From: Pseudomonadota bacterium
GTDB lineage: Bacteria > Desulfobacterota > Desulfovibrionia > Desulfovibrionales > Desulfovibrionaceae
Direction of reading: 5' to 3'
Assembly (NCBI GenBank): GCA_023426275.1
Contig: JAFABC010000280.1
Coordinates: 1 to 12,341 of the forward strand
Length of the DNA: 12,341 nucleotides
Part shown: positions 1 to 6,453 of the stretch, in pieces
Numbering within the stretch: the first letter of the stretch is position 1
How the letters are laid out: each line of letters starts with the position of its first letter
Translations under genes and position numbers: made by a program
The notes under the pieces: generated by a model
The model's input: the letters and a program-made list of their open reading frames with translations, nothing else
Databases searched by the model: none
Told to the model about the DNA's origin: nothing

Positions 1-5
1 CTTTT

Positions 6-11
6 CTCCTC
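6..11 (-). promoter_or_regulatory. Shine-Dalgarno sequence for a gene starting beyond the left edge
   Basis: On the minus strand, about 15 bases after the hydF stop, GAGGAG is followed by AAAAG up to the window end. This is a strong ribosome-binding site at the right distance for a start codon just outside. It implies that the maturation operon continues, most plausibly with hydG, which is otherwise missing here. Confidence 0.5.
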
Positions 12-25
12 TTCCCCCAGCCCTA

Positions 26-1237
26 TTAACGCAGCACCGGCCGCAGGACGCGGTCGAGCACTCCCTGGACCTTGGAGATGGCCACGCCGTAGTTGGTGAC
101 GGGCACGCCGCGGCGCGTGCATTCCCGGATGCGCCGGATCATTTCCATGCGCCCGAGCATGCAGGAGCCGCAGTGGACCACCAGGGCGAAGCGTTCGAGG
201 TCGTCGGGGAAGTCGTGGCCGGCGTGCATTTCGAACTTCAAGTCCTTGCCGGTGTACTGGGACATCCAGCGGGGGATCTTGACCCGGCCGATGTCGTCGG
301 CCTGGACGTGGTGGGAGCAGGCTTCGGACATGAGCACGGTGTCGCCGTCGCGCAGACGGTCGATGGCGGCCGCGCCGGCGGCCAGGGTGGGCAGGTCGCC
401 CTTGTAGCGGGCGAACAGCGTGGAAAAGGTCGTCAGCGGCACGGCGTCGGGCACGTCGCCCGAGACCTTGAGGATGACCTGGGAGTCGGTGATGACCAGG
501 GCCGGGGGCTGGCGCATGTTGTGAAGCGCCGCTTCCAGTTCGCGGTCCTTGACCACCATGGCCATGGCGTCGCCGTCGAGGATTTCGCGGATGACCTGCA
601 CCTGCGGCAGGATGAGCCGGCCCTTGGGCGCGGCCAGGTCGATGGGCACCACGCAGACCACGGTGTCGCCCTCGCCGAACAGGTCGCCGGCCAGGACGGG
701 TTCGCGCACGGCCTCGGGCGGGGCCAGGGCGATGAGCGCCTCCTTGACGGCCGTGGCGCCTTCGCCCGTGACGGCGCTGGCCAGGACGTGGCGCACGCCG
801 GCGTCGCGGCACCAGTCCAGATCGGCCTGGGGCGGACTGGTCTGGTCGATCTTGTTGAAGACCACGAGAAAGGGGATTTCCAGGCGGCGGATGTCGTCGA
901 TGATGGCGTGTTCGGAGGCGGTCAGGCCCGAGGCGTCGGCCACGACCACGGCGATGTCCGTGCGCCAGAGGACTTTCTTGGTGGCGGCCATGCGCAGGGC
1001 GCCGAGCTGGCCGGTGTCGTCCAGGCCGGCGGTGTCGTAGAAGGTCACCGGCCCCAGGGGCAGCAGCTCGTAGGGCTTGGCCACGGGGTCGGTGGTGGTG
1101 CCGGCGAAGTCCGAGACAATGGCCACGTCCTGGCCGGTGACGGCGTTGAGCAGCGACGACTTGCCGGCATTGGTGCGGCCGACAAGGGTGATGACCAGCC
1201 TGACCCCGCGCGGGGCCTTGGTTTCGGACTCAGCCAT
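26..1237 (-). CDS. hydF: [FeFe] hydrogenase H-cluster maturation GTPase HydF
   Basis: HydF is the cytoplasmic GTPase and scaffold that carries the 2Fe precursor of the H-cluster and hands it to apo-hydrogenase. The 403-aa product has a complete small-GTPase domain: P-loop GRTNAGKS (residues 20-27), the G2 threonines in AGTTTD (45-50), DTAG (68-71), NKID (128-131) and SAV (154-156). After a middle dimerisation region comes the HydF cluster-binding signature: C307-x-H309, then H355-C356-x2-C359, matching the CxH...HCxxC pattern expected for the [4Fe-4S] site. Length is normal for the family. The ATG at 1237 has AAGGAG five bases upstream, and the start overlaps the end of hydE by 8 bp, so translation is probably coupled. 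It is the last complete gene of the maturation operon here. Its client is most likely HndD, encoded about 4 kb upstream. Confidence 0.96.
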   Translation of the reverse strand: MAESETKAPRGVRLVITLVGRTNAGKSSLLNAVTGQDVAIVSDFAGTTTDPVAKPYELLPLGPVTFYDTAGLDDTGQLGALRMAATKKVLWRTDIAVVVADASGLTASEHAIIDDIRRLEIPFLVVFNKIDQTSPPQADLDWCRDAGVRHVLASAVTGEGATAVKEALIALAPPEAVREPVLAGDLFGEGDTVVCVVPIDLAAPKGRLILPQVQVIREILDGDAMAMVVKDRELEAALHNMRQPPALVITDSQVILKVSGDVPDAVPLTTFSTLFARYKGDLPTLAAGAAAIDRLRDGDTVLMSEACSHHVQADDIGRVKIPRWMSQYTGKDLKFEMHAGHDFPDDLERFALVVHCGSCMLGRMEMIRRIRECTRRGVPVTNYGVAISKVQGVLDRVLRPVLR

Positions 1238-2225
1238 GGCGTCTCCTTTTGGACCCGCCGATCGCGGTCGAGGGCGTGCGGCCCACGCGCCGGATGGCGG
1301 CGCGCACGGCCGCCAGGCGCGCGGCGGCGTCGGCGCGGAAAGCGTTTTTCCCGGGATAGATGGCGTAATCCGCGCCGACCGTCTCCGGGGTGAGGGAAGG
1401 CATGATGACGTTGGCCCCGACAGTGAGGCCCTGTTCCCGGGCGCCGTCGCGCAGGGCGCTTAGGGCCGAGGTCGAGGGGATGTTGGCCAGGGGATTGAGC
1501 AGGCGCAGGATGGCCATGGCCCGCAGGGCGGTCAGGATCGAGCCGGCGGGCTCGGCCCCGTAGGGCGTGTCCGGGTTGGGCACGAAGGGGCCCACGGCGA
1601 TCATGTCCAGGTCCAGGGCGGTCAGGCGCAGCAGATCCTCGGCCAGGATGTCCGGGGTCATGCCGGGCAGGTCGGTGATGAGGCCGGAGCCCACTTCGTA
1701 GCCGGCCTTGCGCAACAGTTCGAGACGCTCCAGCCGGTCGGCCAGGACCAGCCCGGGCCGGGCGCGGGCGTAGAGGGTCTCGTCGAAGGTTTCGACCTTG
1801 AGCAGGTAACGGTCCGCGCCAAGCTCGCGCCAGTAGAGGATGTCCCCGGCCGGGCGGTCGCCGAGGGACAGAGTCACGGCCACGTCCGAGGCCGCCTTGG
1901 CCTCGGTGACGATGCGGCCGATGTCCTCGCGGGAATAGCTGAAATCGTCGCCGGACTGGATGACCACCGTGCCGAAGGACAGTTCCCGGGCCAGGGCCAC
2001 GCAGGCCAGGATGTCCGGGATGTCCATGCGGTAGCGGTGGACCTTGGCGTTGGCCCGGCGCAGGCCGCAGTAGCGGCAGTTTTTCTCGCAGTTGTTGGAA
2101 AATTCGATGATGCCGCGCAGGTAGACCTCGTCGCCGAAATTCTGGCGGGTGAGGGCCTCGGCGGCGGAGAACAGGCCGGCGTCGTCGGCGCCGGCAAGCA
2201 GCTGCAGGATTTCGGGTGCGCGCAT
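1230..2225 (-). CDS. hydE: [FeFe] hydrogenase maturation radical SAM protein HydE
   Basis: HydE is a radical S-adenosylmethionine enzyme that acts with HydG and HydF to build the 2Fe subcluster of the H-cluster. The 331-aa product has the radical SAM motif C46-x3-C50-x2-C53, inside the typical HydE context (GDEVYLRGIIEFSN before it, CGLRR after it). Other HydE-like segments are VTLSLGDRP (117-125), RYLLKVET (139-146) and GPFVPNPDTP (212-221). The C-terminal region after YPGK (290-293) has no cysteines, so the auxiliary cluster seen in Thermotoga HydE is absent. That cluster is known to be dispensable and is not universal. The ATG at 2225 has GAGG seven bases upstream and lies 9 bp after the preceding stop codon. 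The gene's end overlaps the hydF start. BioB and PylB are related radical SAM enzymes, but the neighbouring hydF makes HydE the clear choice. Confidence 0.96.
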   Translation of the reverse strand: MRAPEILQLLAGADDAGLFSAAEALTRQNFGDEVYLRGIIEFSNNCEKNCRYCGLRRANAKVHRYRMDIPDILACVALARELSFGTVVIQSGDDFSYSREDIGRIVTEAKAASDVAVTLSLGDRPAGDILYWRELGADRYLLKVETFDETLYARARPGLVLADRLERLELLRKAGYEVGSGLITDLPGMTPDILAEDLLRLTALDLDMIAVGPFVPNPDTPYGAEPAGSILTALRAMAILRLLNPLANIPSTSALSALRDGAREQGLTVGANVIMPSLTPETVGADYAIYPGKNAFRADAAARLAAVRAAIRRVGRTPSTAIGGSKRRRHG

Positions 2226-2234
2226 GTCGATGCC

Positions 2235-2858
2235 TCAGACCAGCCGCCGCGAGGCGTTGCGGGCGGCCACGCATTCGCACACCAGCCGGTAGGCGCCCTT
2301 GGCCACGGGATCCAGGACTTCCGGCGAGGCGTCGTCCTCGGCCCGTTCCAGCAGGTCGCCCACGTCGGCCGGGATGGCCAGCCACAGGCCCATGGGGGCC
2401 GGCAATGGTCCGTGCAGGTAATGGCCGGCGTAAATCATGTCGCCGACCAGCAGGATGGGGGCAAGGGGCAGGGCCCGGGTGCGAAAAAGCCGGACCGTGG
2501 TGGGGTGCCGCCGGGCCAGGGCGTCGCAGAAGTTGGACGAGGCCGCGAACTCCCGGCGCAGGGTCACCTCGGGCATGTCCCGGCGCAGGATCAGGCGGAA
2601 TTCGTCCCAGTACTCGGCCCCGGCGGCCGGGTCGAAGCTGACGATGTCGAGCCGGGTGAACTCCGGGCGATCGAGCGCCGTTTCGAGCGCCTCCACCATG
2701 TCCGGGTCCCGGGCGAAATTCGAATACATGCCGGCGTGAAAGAACAGCCAGTCCGCCCGGGCCACGCGCTCCGGCAGGCCGGCCTCGGCCAGTCCGGCCA
2801 GCACGGTGATGCCCTCCGGCGCTTCGTCCTCTGCCGCGTCCATCGTTTCGTCCATCAT
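2235..2858 (-). CDS. conserved-looking hypothetical protein within the hydrogenase maturation operon
   Basis: I do not recognise a named family for this 207-aa protein. It is probably a real gene: its ATG overlaps the aspartase stop codon by 4 bp (ATGA), its stop lies 9 bp before hydE, and its composition is that of a soluble protein. Visible features are an acidic N-terminus (residues 1-17), an aromatic patch DWLFFHAGMYSNF (36-48), the segment RLFRTRALPLAPILLVGDMIYAGHY (123-147), and a C-terminal helix-rich part with C194 and C196 close together. There is no signal peptide, no clear membrane helix and no metal-binding CxxC. The patch around GDMIYAGHY loosely recalls ligand-binding or phospholipase-D-like folds, but the HKD motif is absent, so I do not assign it. 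An AAGGG sequence lies six bases before the ATG. Its position suggests a role tied to H-cluster assembly or ammonia/aspartate metabolism; this is inference from context only. Confidence 0.8.
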   Translation of the reverse strand: MMDETMDAAEDEAPEGITVLAGLAEAGLPERVARADWLFFHAGMYSNFARDPDMVEALETALDRPEFTRLDIVSFDPAAGAEYWDEFRLILRRDMPEVTLRREFAASSNFCDALARRHPTTVRLFRTRALPLAPILLVGDMIYAGHYLHGPLPAPMGLWLAIPADVGDLLERAEDDASPEVLDPVAKGAYRLVCECVAARNASRRLV

Positions 2859-4297
2859 GACTCGCCCTTTTCCTCTTCCTTCGTGGGAGTCCGCAGGACC
2901 GCGTAGTCCTGCGCCTCAAAACCCAATTTGCGCATCTTTTTGGGCGCAAGCAAGGTGGCCGCCTCCTCGCGGGAGAGAATGCCGGCGGCGTCCAGGTGCT
3001 CGGCCAGGGCCAGTCCCCTGGCGTCGGCCTCGGCCAGCAGGCGGGCGACGGTTTCATAGCCAAGGGCCGGCACGAGCACCGTGGCCAGGGCGTGGCTTTT
3101 TTCCACCAGCTCCCGGCAGCGATCCTCGGCGGCGGTGATGCCGTCCACGCATTTGTCGGCGAACAGCGTGGCCGCCCGGCCGAGCAGGCGCAGGGATTCG
3201 AGCAGGCTGTGGGTGAGAAGCGGCAGGAACTGGTTGATCTGCAATTGCCCGAGTCCCGCCACCAGGGTCACGGCCTGATGGTTGGCCATGACGCGCAGGG
3301 CGACCTGGCCCACGCATTCCGGCAGCACCGGATTGACCTTGCCCGGCATGATGGACGAGCCGGCCTGCAGGGCGGGCAGGCGGATCTCGCCGAGGCCCGT
3401 GGCCGGTCCGCTGGCCAGCAGGCGCAGGTCCGAGGAAATCTTGAGCAGGTTGGCGGCAAAGGCTGACAGGATGCCCGAGACCTCGACGAAGGGATCGGCA
3501 TTGGCCGTGACGTCGACAAGGTTTTCGGCCCGCGACAGGGGCAACCCGGTCAGCACGCGCAGATGTTCGGCGGCCCGGAAGATGAATTCGCGCGGCGCGC
3601 CAAGGCCGGTGCCCACGGCCGTGCCGCCGAGTCCGACCTGCTTGATGCGCTCCCGGCATTTGAAAATGCGCCAGCGGTCCCGGGAAATGGCTTCGGCAAA
3701 AGCGCCGAATTCCATGCCAAGGGTCAGCGGCACGGCGTCCATGCACTCGGTGCGCCCCACCTTGACCACATGGGCGAAGGCGGCCTCCTTTTTCTGGAAA
3801 GCCTCCTGGAGCCGGGCCGTGGCCGCCTCCAGATCCTTGAGCAGCCACAGGGCCGCGACCCGCAGGGCCGTGGGGTAGGTGTCGTTGGTCGACTGGTGCA
3901 GGTTGACGTGGCCCAGGGGCGAGAGAAAATCGTACTCCCCGGGCTGGCGGCCGAGCAGTTGCAGGGCGCGGTTGGCCACCACCTCGTTGACGTTCATGTT
4001 GGTCGAGGTGCCGGCGCCGCCCTGGTAGGGATCAACCGGAAACTGGTCGGCGTGGCGGCCGTCGGCGATTTCGCGGCAGGCCGCGACAATGGCCTCGGCC
4101 CGGGCCGCGTCGAGGTGGCCGGTTTCCTGATTGGCCAGGGCGCAGGCCGCCTTGACCATGGCGTAGGCCCGCAGAAACTCCGGGAACAGAGGCTGGCCGG
4201 AAACCGGAAAATTCTGTGACGCCCGAAGTGTGTGAATGCCGTAAAGGGCGCCCTTGGGGAGCTGCATCGCTCCCAGGGCATCGCTTTCCTGACGCAT
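2855..4297 (-). CDS. aspA: aspartate ammonia-lyase (aspartase) of the hydrogenase maturation operon
   Basis: Aspartase converts L-aspartate to fumarate and ammonia in the cytoplasm. The 480-aa product has the fumarase/aspartase superfamily hallmarks: GGAGTSTNMNVNEVVAN (93-109), HQSTNDTYPTA (134-144), GLGGTAVGTG (222-231) and the catalytic-loop signature GSSIMPGKVN (313-322). Length is that of bacterial aspartases (about 470-480 aa). The frame stays open upstream to 4387, but I choose the ATG at 4297. It has GGGGAG seven bases before it, and the extra 30 residues (rich in R, H and P) do not belong to the family. A fumarase or argininosuccinate-type lyase is the alternative. The aspartase call is preferred because aspartase genes are known neighbours of hydE/hydF/hydG in several bacteria. 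Its 3' end overlaps the next gene by 4 bp, and it opens the maturation operon after a 379-bp gap. Confidence 0.88.
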   Translation of the reverse strand: MRQESDALGAMQLPKGALYGIHTLRASQNFPVSGQPLFPEFLRAYAMVKAACALANQETGHLDAARAEAIVAACREIADGRHADQFPVDPYQGGAGTSTNMNVNEVVANRALQLLGRQPGEYDFLSPLGHVNLHQSTNDTYPTALRVAALWLLKDLEAATARLQEAFQKKEAAFAHVVKVGRTECMDAVPLTLGMEFGAFAEAISRDRWRIFKCRERIKQVGLGGTAVGTGLGAPREFIFRAAEHLRVLTGLPLSRAENLVDVTANADPFVEVSGILSAFAANLLKISSDLRLLASGPATGLGEIRLPALQAGSSIMPGKVNPVLPECVGQVALRVMANHQAVTLVAGLGQLQINQFLPLLTHSLLESLRLLGRAATLFADKCVDGITAAEDRCRELVEKSHALATVLVPALGYETVARLLAEADARGLALAEHLDAAGILSREEAATLLAPKKMRKLGFEAQDYAVLRTPTKEEEKGES

Positions 4298-4451
4298 GAG
4301 CCAACTCCCCAAGTGCAACCCAAATGCGCTCGCGTGGGTCCGGACCATCCGGCCGCGCCGCGAACGCTGCGGCGGCTTCGGTATCACGAAATTTGCGAAA
4401 GATCATGTGGCGCGGTGTGCCTCCGGCGGCCCGGGCTTTGCCCAGGGCCTG

Positions 4452-4474
4452 TTGGGGGGCGCTACGCCCCCCAA
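4452..4474. repeat. perfect stem-loop, 10-bp stem with 3-base loop
   Basis: TTGGGGGGCG at 4452-4461 pairs perfectly with CGCCCCCCAA at 4465-4474 around a CTA loop. No T-run follows on the minus strand, so it is not a classical terminator. A G6/C6 hairpin of this kind resembles dispersed intergenic palindromes of REP type, but copies elsewhere in the genome cannot be seen from this window. A weaker hairpin lies next to it at 4428-4449 (GGCCCGGGC/GCCCAGGGCC with one bulged A). Confidence 0.7.
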
Positions 4475-4475
4475 A

Positions 4476-4565
4476 CCCCCTCGCTGTGGGGCCGCCATTT
4501 CCGGAGCGTCGGCCGACGCCCTGTAAATGGCGGCCCCACAATCGCCGTCGCCTGCGACGAGGGGG
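4476..4565. repeat. nested inverted repeat with inner palindrome
   Basis: The core is a perfect 14-base inverted repeat: TGGGGCCGCCATTT at 4487-4500 against AAATGGCGGCCCCA at 4525-4538. Inside the loop sits the self-complementary GCGTCGGCCGACGC (4506-4519). Outside the core, CCCCCTCG (4476-4483) can pair with CGAGGGGG (4558-4565), although a smaller hairpin CGTCGC/GCGACG (4546-4559) competes for the right arm. The structure would fold on either strand. It could act as a 3'-end stabiliser for hnd mRNA, a bidirectional transcription stop, or a mobile REP-like unit. The sequence alone does not decide between them. Confidence 0.7.
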
Positions 4566-4606
4566 AAGGAGGAGGAGTCAAAGAACGGTAAAGCCTCTTC
4601 ACGAAA

Positions 4607-4663
4607 CCGGGGGAACCTGCCCCCGGAGGGGGAAGCCGGAAGGGGGTCGCCCCTCCGGCTTCC
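4607..4663 (-). terminator. candidate transcription terminator of the hndABCD operon
   Basis: Just after the hndD stop codon on the minus strand there are two stem-loops. The first spans 4631-4663 (GGAAGCCGGA...TCCGGCTTCC, extended by a C4/G4 stem with one bulged A). The second spans 4607-4626 (CCGGGGG/CCCCCGG, six-base loop). The second is followed by only a short TTTCG, so the U-tract is poor. Position supports a 3'-end role, by weak intrinsic termination or by protection against exonucleases. Confidence 0.5.
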
Positions 4664-4676
4664 GGGTTGTCCCGTC

Positions 4677-6434
4677 TTAGAGGCGCTGGCGTTTGAAGTA
4701 GTGGGTGTGCAGCAGCTGGTGCGAACGCTCGGACAGCGGCTTGCCCAGGAACTTCTCGTAGAGTTCGATGATGTACGGGTTCTGGTGCGACTTGCGCAGC
4801 GGCTTGCCGGCATCTTCCTCGTAGAGGACGCGGGTGCGGGCCTTGAGCCGTTCGATGTCGCCATGGTGGTAGGGCTGTCCGCCGCCGCCGATGCAGCCGC
4901 CGGGGCAGGCCATGATCTCGATGGCGTGGAAGGTCTCGCCGGCGCGCACGCGCTCAAGCAGCTTGCGGGCGTTGCCCAGGCCGTGGGCCACGCCGATGAT
5001 CAGCTCGTTGGGGCCGACCATGACCTTGGCCTTTTTCACGCCTTCCATGCCGCGGACATCCTCGAAGTCGACCTTTTCCAGGGTCTCGCCGGTGGCCAGT
5101 TCGTAGGCGGTCCGCAGGGCCGCCTCGATGACGCCGCCGGTGACGCCGAAGATCGGAGCCGCGCCGGTGGACTCGCCCAGGGGCGCGTCGAAGTCCTCGT
5201 CGGGCAGGCCGGCGAAGTCGATGTTCATGAGCTTGATCAGCCGGGCCAGCTCACGGGTGCTGATGACGATGTCGACATCCGGGTTGCCGTCCACGGAGAA
5301 TTCCGGCCGGGCGCATTCGTACTTCTTGGCCAGGCAGGGCATGACCGAGACCACCACCAGCTTTTCGCGGGGGATGCCGAGCAGGTCGGCGTAGTAGGTC
5401 TTGGCGATGGCGCCGAACATCTGCTGGGGCGACTTGGCCGTGCTCGGCACATCGAGCATGTCCGGGAACTGGTGTTCGAAGAACTTGACCCAGCCCGGGC
5501 AGCAGGAGGTGAGGATGGGCAGCTTGGCCGTCTCGTCGCCGTTGAGGTGGCGGGTGAGGCGATCCAGGAACTCCGAACCTTCCTCCATGATGGTGAGGTC
5601 GGCGGCGAAGTCGGTGTCGAAGACGTGGGCGAAGCCCAGGCGGCGCAGGGCCGCGGCCATCTTGCCGGTGACCGAGGTGCCGGGGGCGATGCCCAGGTCC
5701 TCGCCCAGGGCGGCGCGCACGGCCGGGGCGGTCTGGACGATGACGACCTTGTCGGGATCGCCCAGGGCGTCGATGACCTTCCAGCTGTGGTCGTGCTCGA
5801 CCAGGGCGCCCACCGGGCACACGGCCACGCACTGGCCGCAGTTGGTGCACACGGTGTCGGCCAGGTTCATCTCGAAGGCCGGGGCGACCACGGCGGAGAA
5901 GCCGCGGTTGACGCCGGAGAGCACGCCGCAGGTCTGGACCTCGTTGCACACGGTCTCGCAGCGGCGGCACATGATGCACTTGTCCATGTCGCGGATGATG
6001 GAGGGGGAGATGTCCATGCGGTAGTGGGACATCTCGCCGCCATCATAGGGCGACTCGCGGATGCCGAAGCGTTCGGCCAGGGCCTGCAGCTCGCACTCGC
6101 CGGACTTGGCGCAGGTGAGGCAGTCCTTGGGGTGGTCGGACAGCATGAGTTCCAGCACGGTCTTGCGGGCGTTGAGGACGCGCAGCGTGTTGGACTTGAC
6201 CACCATGTTGTCGGTGACCGGGGTGGCGCAGGCCGGGGCCAGATTGCGGCGGCCCTCGACCTCGACCACGCAGACGCGGCAGGAGGCGGCCTTGTTGTTG
6301 ACCTTGAGTTCCTCAAGGTTGAAGTAGCACAGGGTCGGAATATCGATGTCGAGCTTTTTGGCGGCATCCAAGATGGTGCTGCCCGCCGGCACGGACGTCG
6401 TCTTCCCGTCTATGGTTATTGTCAGCATGGACAT
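4677..6434 (-). CDS. hndD: NAD(P)-linked [FeFe] hydrogenase catalytic subunit HndD
   Basis: HndD makes or consumes H2 at the H-cluster in the cytoplasmic HndABCD complex. The 585-aa product contains, in order: a NuoG-type [2Fe-2S] domain (C36, C52, C55, C69); a His-ligated [4Fe-4S] site (H101-x3-C105-x2-C108-x5-C114); two ferredoxin clusters (C153/156/159/163 and C196/199/202/206); and the H-cluster domain. H-cluster motifs are TSCCPGW (309-315), MPCLAKKYE (365-373) and MACPGGCIGGGG (508-519). The ligands are C312, C367, C510 and C514, and C311 is the proton-transfer cysteine. A short C-terminal tail follows, with no SSU domain. I start at the ATG at 6434 because AAGGAGG lies six bases upstream. 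The open frame reaching further back lacks family similarity. The start is 19 bp after hndC. Length agrees with D. fructosovorans HndD as I recall it. Confidence 0.97.
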   Translation of the reverse strand: MSMLTITIDGKTTSVPAGSTILDAAKKLDIDIPTLCYFNLEELKVNNKAASCRVCVVEVEGRRNLAPACATPVTDNMVVKSNTLRVLNARKTVLELMLSDHPKDCLTCAKSGECELQALAERFGIRESPYDGGEMSHYRMDISPSIIRDMDKCIMCRRCETVCNEVQTCGVLSGVNRGFSAVVAPAFEMNLADTVCTNCGQCVAVCPVGALVEHDHSWKVIDALGDPDKVVIVQTAPAVRAALGEDLGIAPGTSVTGKMAAALRRLGFAHVFDTDFAADLTIMEEGSEFLDRLTRHLNGDETAKLPILTSCCPGWVKFFEHQFPDMLDVPSTAKSPQQMFGAIAKTYYADLLGIPREKLVVVSVMPCLAKKYECARPEFSVDGNPDVDIVISTRELARLIKLMNIDFAGLPDEDFDAPLGESTGAAPIFGVTGGVIEAALRTAYELATGETLEKVDFEDVRGMEGVKKAKVMVGPNELIIGVAHGLGNARKLLERVRAGETFHAIEIMACPGGCIGGGGQPYHHGDIERLKARTRVLYEEDAGKPLRKSHQNPYIIELYEKFLGKPLSERSHQLLHTHYFKRQRL

Positions 6435-6453
6435 TGCGGACCTCCTTGGATCC

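Larger units (their letters stand above)
4298..4676. other. stem-loop-rich intergenic region between hndD and aspA
   Basis: This 379-bp gap holds no convincing gene. Going from hndD towards aspA it contains a series of perfect or near-perfect inverted repeats (4631-4663, 4607-4626, 4546-4559, 4487-4538 with an inner palindrome, 4452-4474, 4428-4449). Then comes an AT-rich island around 4380-4406, which stands out in very GC-rich DNA and is the likeliest place for an aspA promoter, and finally an approximately 80-base leader. The island carries two copies of CGAAA nine bases apart (4387-4391 and 4396-4400) on the plus strand. I could not fit a convincing -35/-10 pair or a GG-N10-GC sigma-54 element, so the promoter is not called. 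Confidence 0.6.

Noticed and set aside
1045..3063. Very long minus-strand open frame (672 codons) overlapping hydF, hydE, the 207-aa gene and aspA
   Set aside because: It is rich in R, G, P and A, has no recognisable motif, and lies out of frame with four well-supported genes. Long shadow frames are expected at this GC content.
4298..4387. 30-residue N-terminal extension of aspartase
   Set aside because: The extension is arginine- and proline-rich and unlike the family, while the ATG at 4297 has a good SD seven bases upstream.
4428..4663. CRISPR array as an explanation for the repeated hairpins
   Set aside because: The stem-loops differ in sequence and spacing; there is no constant direct repeat with regular spacers.
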